Shown in pieces: positions 34,729 through 37,838 of a stretch of 37,838 bases of DNA. The translations under genes and the position numbers were made by a program. The stretch is from Tubiluchus corallicola. Its lineage: Eukaryota; Priapulida; Priapulimorpha; Priapulimorphida; Tubiluchidae. The stretch lies in the NCBI GenBank assembly GCA_030141605.1, contig JAQGDQ010001498.1, forward strand, positions 1 to 37,838, read 5' to 3'. Under the pieces are notes generated by a model, which did no database searches, was not told the origin of the DNA, and was given only the letters and a program-made list of their open reading frames with translations. Within the stretch, counting starts at the first letter, position 1. Every line of letters begins with the position of its first letter.

Positions 34729-35809
34729 TAGAGAGAGAGAGATAAGGAGAGACTGATTCTGAAATAAAGAATTGATGGTAACTTAGATTTTGCAGAAATT
34801 ACCTTCTGTCATGCCTCTCTGTAGCAGAAATTTTACTTCAGCGAAAGATTTTGCATATAGTGTTCGGTTGCGGTTAATTAACTTTCTAAGCTTATTATTC
34901 AAATATAAGAAACAATTGCTAACTTTTATAGGAAAAAACAGGTATATTTGGGTCAGCAAATTAAAATGAGATTAAGGCTAAACAATTGTCTGGTTTTCCT
35001 TTAAGTTCTGTGTAACATGTAAAAATAGTAGTAACTCGACAATTAACTTTTTAGTCGAAGTTACGTTATAACTATGACGTAAAATCAAATAATGCCGTTA
35101 TAATTGTGACATAAAATCAAATAATGACGTTATAATTATGACGTAAACTCGAATAATGACGTTATAATTATGACCTGAACTCAAACAATGGGTTTCAGCT
35201 TGTATAACCTTTTTATAGAAAATAGTTACCCTGAAAGATGTATTTAGAAATTTACATTATAATCTCGTAAGACTGTGAAAGGAACCGATTTAACTACTAG
35301 GCACCTAGCGACAATGGCAACTGCGCCTGCGCACCACGAAACTGTGAAAATGCTTATTGGTTTGTGTGTTAGTATTTTCAAGCAGATAAAATTACTGACA
35401 ATGCTCTGCTACTGATTTTTCTTAAATCCTACAAAGATGGAAACACCTGTTGTGCATGTGAACTTGATGTAGACAAACTTCATTACGTCTCGCCATTCCT
35501 TGTCGTACAAACACGTCCTGTCTGCCCACATATTGTCTATGTCTGTAGTTGTTGACACACTGCACATGTATTTATCATTAGGTGACGTATCATGACACGC
35601 TTTTATAAGAGGACCAGTAAATTCCACCATGCATTCCGTTCCATCCTGTGACACGATGTTGCATTCATTGTCAGCCAAAGCATTTGCTTCATTAGGCTTG
35701 CCAAACATGGCTTCTTCAATAATGAGCACGAAACCCACCGGGCAAGAAAAACTGAGCGTGTGACCAGAGAAAAAATTTGTGACGTTGCACAGGTAAAATG
35801 GTTCAGGTA
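29332..35809 (-). CDS. SUEL-CUB-stalk-TM receptor-like gene (five exons found, 5' end missing)
   Basis: Five minus-strand exons join with matching phases: 35809-35447, 34245-33868, 32313-31996, 31154-31070 and 30394-29332. The junction phases are 1, 1, 1 and 2, and every border is GT/AG. In order they encode an eight-cysteine SUEL/rhamnose-binding-lectin-like domain, a CUB domain, a Ser/Thr-rich stalk, one transmembrane helix and a long acidic cytoplasmic tail with tandem repeats. The total is about 734 residues without the signal peptide. The first found exon starts in phase 1, so at least one upstream exon is missing; I found no convincing one before the AAGAG array. The design is that of a type I cell-surface receptor. 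The ligand and pathway are unknown, and I know of no named gene with this order. Confidence 0.85.
29728..30111. repeat. 48-bp coding minisatellite, 8 copies
   Basis: Exact 48-bp period, eight units, nearly identical at the DNA level including silent positions. On the plus strand a unit reads around GTTAACATCTACATCAATTG and ATGTGTCATTGTAGGAGTTT. Units 3 and 6 share the same Asn-to-Ser change, pointing to block duplication of three units. Confidence 0.97.
30395..31069 (-). other. Intron between transmembrane and tail exons
   Basis: No further exon seen. It holds a 9-bp inverted repeat (AAGAGCATT at about 30708 and AATGCTCTT at about 30766) and a G8 run near 30940. Confidence 0.6.
31070..31154 (-). 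CDS. Exon: transmembrane helix
   Basis: An 85-base exon, acceptor TATTTCTTTCAG (phase 1) and donor AATAG|GTACGT (phase 2). It encodes WLLIAFYNITAILVTLLIG followed by TCVLLWKNR: about 24 hydrophobic residues and then basic residues. That places the following tail in the cytoplasm by the positive-inside rule. Confidence 0.82.
31996..32313 (-). CDS. Exon: Ser/Thr-rich mucin-like stalk
   Basis: The acceptor TCGTTATTAAAG and the strong donor CCAG|GTAAGT give a phase 1-1 exon of 106 codons. The sequence is dominated by Thr, Ser, Glu and Asp (for example TTTELTTMTLASGTTPDV and ATSEVTSTASAITFSDGTSE). It has NFT and NTT N-glycosylation sites and one cysteine (DCPD). Such segments are heavily O-glycosylated and hold binding domains away from the membrane. 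The open frame on the opposite strand is only its shadow. Confidence 0.8.
32314..33562 (-). other. Intron between CUB and stalk exons
   Basis: No exon supported other than the CUB-end relic. Two diverged copies of a block of about 40 bp (CTACATGGTACTATTCATAG at about 32661 and CTACATCGTACTATTCGTAG at about 33199) form a direct repeat. Confidence 0.55.
33563..33617 (-). pseudogene. Duplicated 3' end of the CUB exon
   Basis: On the minus strand the sequence encodes KGRGFIAYYK followed by G|GTACTT, as at the end of the real CUB exon. It lies about 300 bp further along the gene. Just upstream, GATTATACCAAAG is repeated twice and the CUB homology stops. No good acceptor precedes it. It is probably a relic of a second CUB exon or of a partial tandem duplication, but its donor is intact. 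Confidence 0.7.
33868..34245 (-). CDS. Exon: CUB domain
   Basis: The acceptor CTCTATTGCAG and the donor AAAG|GTACTT make a phase 1-1 exon of 126 codons holding one complete CUB domain. It includes NECSVHGD, the hallmark LLTPNYPDPYPDGIICSWTI, DFYDFDL, KRHCQDD, the FSIVFTA strand and the GRGFIAYYKG end. Four cysteines form the two expected CUB disulfides. CUB modules mediate protein or carbohydrate recognition outside the cell. The 1-1 phase is the usual one for shuffled extracellular modules. Confidence 0.92.
34640..34745. repeat. (AG)n microsatellite in the SUEL-CUB intron
   Basis: Purine run of AG with a few AAAG and ATAG interruptions. Confidence 0.95.
34857..35030. repeat. Dispersed copy of a lectin-intron segment
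   Basis: AGTGTTCGGTTGCGGTTAAT, then AACTTTCTAAGC, TATTCAAATATAAGA and CAATTGCTAACTTTTATAGG match the lectin intron at about 12508-12680 and 22866-23020. It is non-coding here. Confidence 0.8.
35065..35192. repeat. 32-bp tandem repeat, 4 copies, rich in TGACGT
   Basis: Units start at 35065, 35097, 35129 and 35161 with sequence near GTTATAATTATGACGTAAAC. Four TGACGT words (CRE/ATF half-site core) lie within or across the units. It sits in the intron between the SUEL and CUB exons. Confidence 0.9.
35447..35809 (-). CDS. Exon: SUEL/rhamnose-binding-lectin-like domain
   Basis: The acceptor TTTCTCATTTCAG and the donor ACAG|GTGTTT give a phase 1-1 exon of 121 codons. The domain starts at LCNV, continues with LSFSCPVGFVLIIEEAMFGK and then two Cys-containing loops (NEC, TEC). 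ACHDTS, KYMCSV and WADRTC follow, and it ends KFVYIKFTC. Eight cysteines and the 'lsC..G..i.i..A.yG' start with a 'K...v.Y.C' end match galactose/rhamnose-binding lectin domains. The usual YGR and DPC motifs are replaced by FGK and DRTC, so sugar binding is uncertain. A 12-codon upstream frame beginning MMQLSFLIS is intron, not a signal peptide. Confidence 0.75.
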
Positions 35810-35897
35810 CTGAAATGAGAAACGAAAGTTGCATCACTGATTAGGCGGAATTCTTCAGCAACGTTATACTTACTAAACAATTTTAAAGCAAAACCAC

Positions 35898-36440
35898 ACC
35901 TAATATTAAACTGCAGGTCAAAACAATCTACTCTTTAAAATATTGAAAGGAAACCTACTATTTTTTTCAAAATGACTTACATGGAAGAATCATTACCATA
36001 GAAAGACAATTTCGCATTCGTGCCACTAGTTCTTCGCTGTTACATGCATTTCGCAATTCACTAATTAGATGGGCACTGTACAGTAGCGGTAGCACTGTAG
36101 ATAATGTAGCGGTAAATATGAAATTTGAATTTTTATCTTGAAACTTACCTAGTTTTAGTACAACACACTGAATATCTTACAGTAACACTGCACTTCAATT
36201 TTCACTTTTGTGAAGACGTGCAAAATGTTCGGGGAGTGTTTTTGTTGTTACAAAATATGTTAGTTTGTGATGTCATCAAAAGTTGAGCTCGCCCGCCGTT
36301 AATTAACTTTTTTTAATCTATAATTTCATTATCAGAAACGCTTTTGCAATATTAATTGTGCTAAAATATTTGCTTTTTATGGGACCTAAAAATGGGATGG
36401 TATAGGAAAAATCCTCCTGTCTTCCTTTAAATATTAACTT
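35898..36440. repeat. Unclassified dispersed repeat, copy upstream of the SUEL exon
   Basis: Matches 20222-20690 (after lectin exon 1). Near 36300-36440 it also has the same order of weak landmarks as 34857-35030 (TTAATTAACTTT, AGGAAAAA, CTTCCTTTAA). No protein coding seen. Confidence 0.65.
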
Positions 36441-36608
36441 GCAACGTGTAAGCATACGAGGACCACTGCAGAATACTGTGGTCAGCAGCTTCAAAGCTTT
36501 GGAAACAAATGAGAAAAGAAAGGAATTTTGTAAGCATCAACGAATCTTTGCCAACATTAGGTGATCATTTTTCTTTACTGAAGTAGAGAAATGCAGTGCA
36601 TGGAGCTG

Positions 36609-36621
36609 GGGGGGGGGGGGG
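36609..36621. repeat. G13 homopolymer
   Basis: Run of G flanked by GTACATGGGTACGTACATTC. The neighbouring word ACATTCCACCAAA occurs twice. Confidence 0.9.
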
Positions 36622-36872
36622 TACATGGGTACGTACATTCCACCAAATACAATAGGTACATTCCACCAAACCTTATGTTAGTTGTTTATTCCTTTGGAAA
36701 CAGACAGATCTGAGAATTGTGAAAAATGTCATTGCATGGGGCCAGCAGGATATTTTGTGAGGCAAAAAGAGGAAGGGCGATATATACGTTATATACATTA
36801 TATACATTAATTTATATCCATTAAACACACAATATTTGCAAAACTTTGTGTTTGATGATGATTCTATTAATA

Positions 36873-37838
36873 ACGAAAAGAAAAGGAAGAGACGAGAAAG
36901 GAAGGAAAGAAAAGAGAAAAAATAGAGGGGAGGACACGAGAGGCAAGAAGAGAAGAGAAGGGAAGGAAATGGAAGGCAAGGGATAGGGAAGAGAAGAGAA
37001 GAGAAGAGAAGAGAAGAGAAGAGAAGAGAAGAGAAGAGAAGAGAAGAGAGAAGAGAAGAGAGAAGAGAGAAGAGAGAAGAGAAGAGAAGAGAAGAGAAGA
37101 GAAGAAAAGAGAAGAGCAGAGAAGAGAGAAGAGAAGAGAAGAGAAGAAAAGAGAGAAGAGAAGAGAAGAGAAGAGAAGAGAAGAGAAGAGAAGAGAAGAG
37201 AAGAGAAGAGAAGAGAGAAGCGAAGAGAAGAGAAGAGAAGAGAAGAGAGAAGAGAAGAGAAGAGAAGAGAGAAGAGAAGAAAAGAGAGAAGAGAAGAGAA
37301 GAGAAGAGAAGAGAAGAGAGAAGAGAAGAGAGAAGAGAAGAAAAGAGAGAAGAGAAGAGAAGAGAAGAGAGAAGAGAAGAGAAGAGAAGAGAAGAGAAGA
37401 GAGAAGAGAAGAAAAGAGAGAAGAGAAGAGAAGAGAAGAGAAGAGAAGAGAAGAGAAGAGAAGAGAAGAGAAGAGAAGAGAAGAGAAGAGAAGAGAAGAG
37501 AAGAGAAGAGAAGAGAAGAGAAGAGAAGAGAAGAGAAGAGAAGAGAAGAGAAGAGAAGAGAAGAAAAGAGAACAGAACCGAACAGAAGAAAGGAAATGGA
37601 AGAGAAGAGAAGAGAAGAGAAGAGAGAAGAGAGAAGAGAAGAGAAGAGAAGAGAAGAGAAGAGAAGAGAAGAGAAGAGAAGAGAAGAGAAGAGAAGAGAA
37701 GAGAAGAGAAGAGAAGAGAAGAGAAGAGAAGAGAAGAGAAGAGAAGAGAAGAGAAGAGAAGAGAAGAGAAGAGAAGAGAGAGAAGAGAAGAGAAGAAAAC
37801 AGAAGGGAAGGGAAAAGGAAGGGAAAGGAAGAAAGAAA
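36873..37838. repeat. AAGAG-type purine satellite reaching the window end
   Basis: Almost 1 kb of purine-only plus strand based on GAGAA pentamers. It is interspersed with GAGAGAA and GAAAAGA variants that recur in blocks (for example around 37150, 37270, 37330 and 37400). One patch near 37572-37600 contains the only Cs. Further exons of the receptor-like gene, if any, lie beyond it. Confidence 0.98.

Noticed and set aside
35980-36025. Minus-strand ATG followed by MRNCLSMVMILP and a GTAAGT, as a possible signal exon for the receptor gene
   Set aside because: Too short for a signal peptide and located inside a dispersed repeat; phase fits by chance only.

Overview
The window is eukaryotic and almost certainly from an invertebrate animal. 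It is AT-rich, its genes have introns with GT/AG borders, and the domains are animal extracellular modules (C-type lectin, SUEL/rhamnose-binding-lectin-like and CUB). Microsatellites, minisatellites and decayed retrotransposons are abundant. I cannot name the species or phylum from the sequence alone.

Layout. 1-3.5 kb: relics of a Ty3/Gypsy-like LTR retrotransposon on the minus strand (gag, protease and pol-linker fragments, a tRNA-His-type primer site and a probable LTR). 5.1-5.8 kb: a candidate two-exon gene of unknown function, encoding a hydrophobic N terminus, a 12-residue tandem repeat and a hydrophobic C terminus. 6.6-10.1 kb: minus-strand LINE remains (intact ORF1 protein, decayed PHD finger and endonuclease, no reverse transcriptase). 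10.3-14.6 kb and 19.85-25.1 kb: two copies of a segmental duplication, each with the two exons of a small C-type lectin domain. Only the second copy has a recognisable signal-peptide exon. The spacer holds a 26-bp minisatellite, the 3' end of another LINE, and several simple repeats. 25.1-29.3 kb: no gene recognised, a long (AAT)n compound microsatellite and a foldback/MITE-like element. 29.3-35.8 kb: a five-exon minus-strand gene, 5'-incomplete, for a single-pass receptor-like protein. 36.9 kb to the end: about 1 kb of purine-only AAGAG-type satellite.

How they may work together. The most interesting content is a lectin-rich cluster. It has secreted C-type lectins whose putative ligand loop differs between copies while surrounding DNA is nearly identical. 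About 6 kb downstream lies a transmembrane protein with a SUEL-like domain, a CUB domain, a Ser/Thr-rich stalk, one membrane helix and a 354-residue tail. The tail has YLEL and YLEP tyrosine motifs and eight near-identical 16-residue repeats. This looks like innate or self/non-self recognition machinery, but that role is inference; the exon structure and domains are read directly from the sequence.
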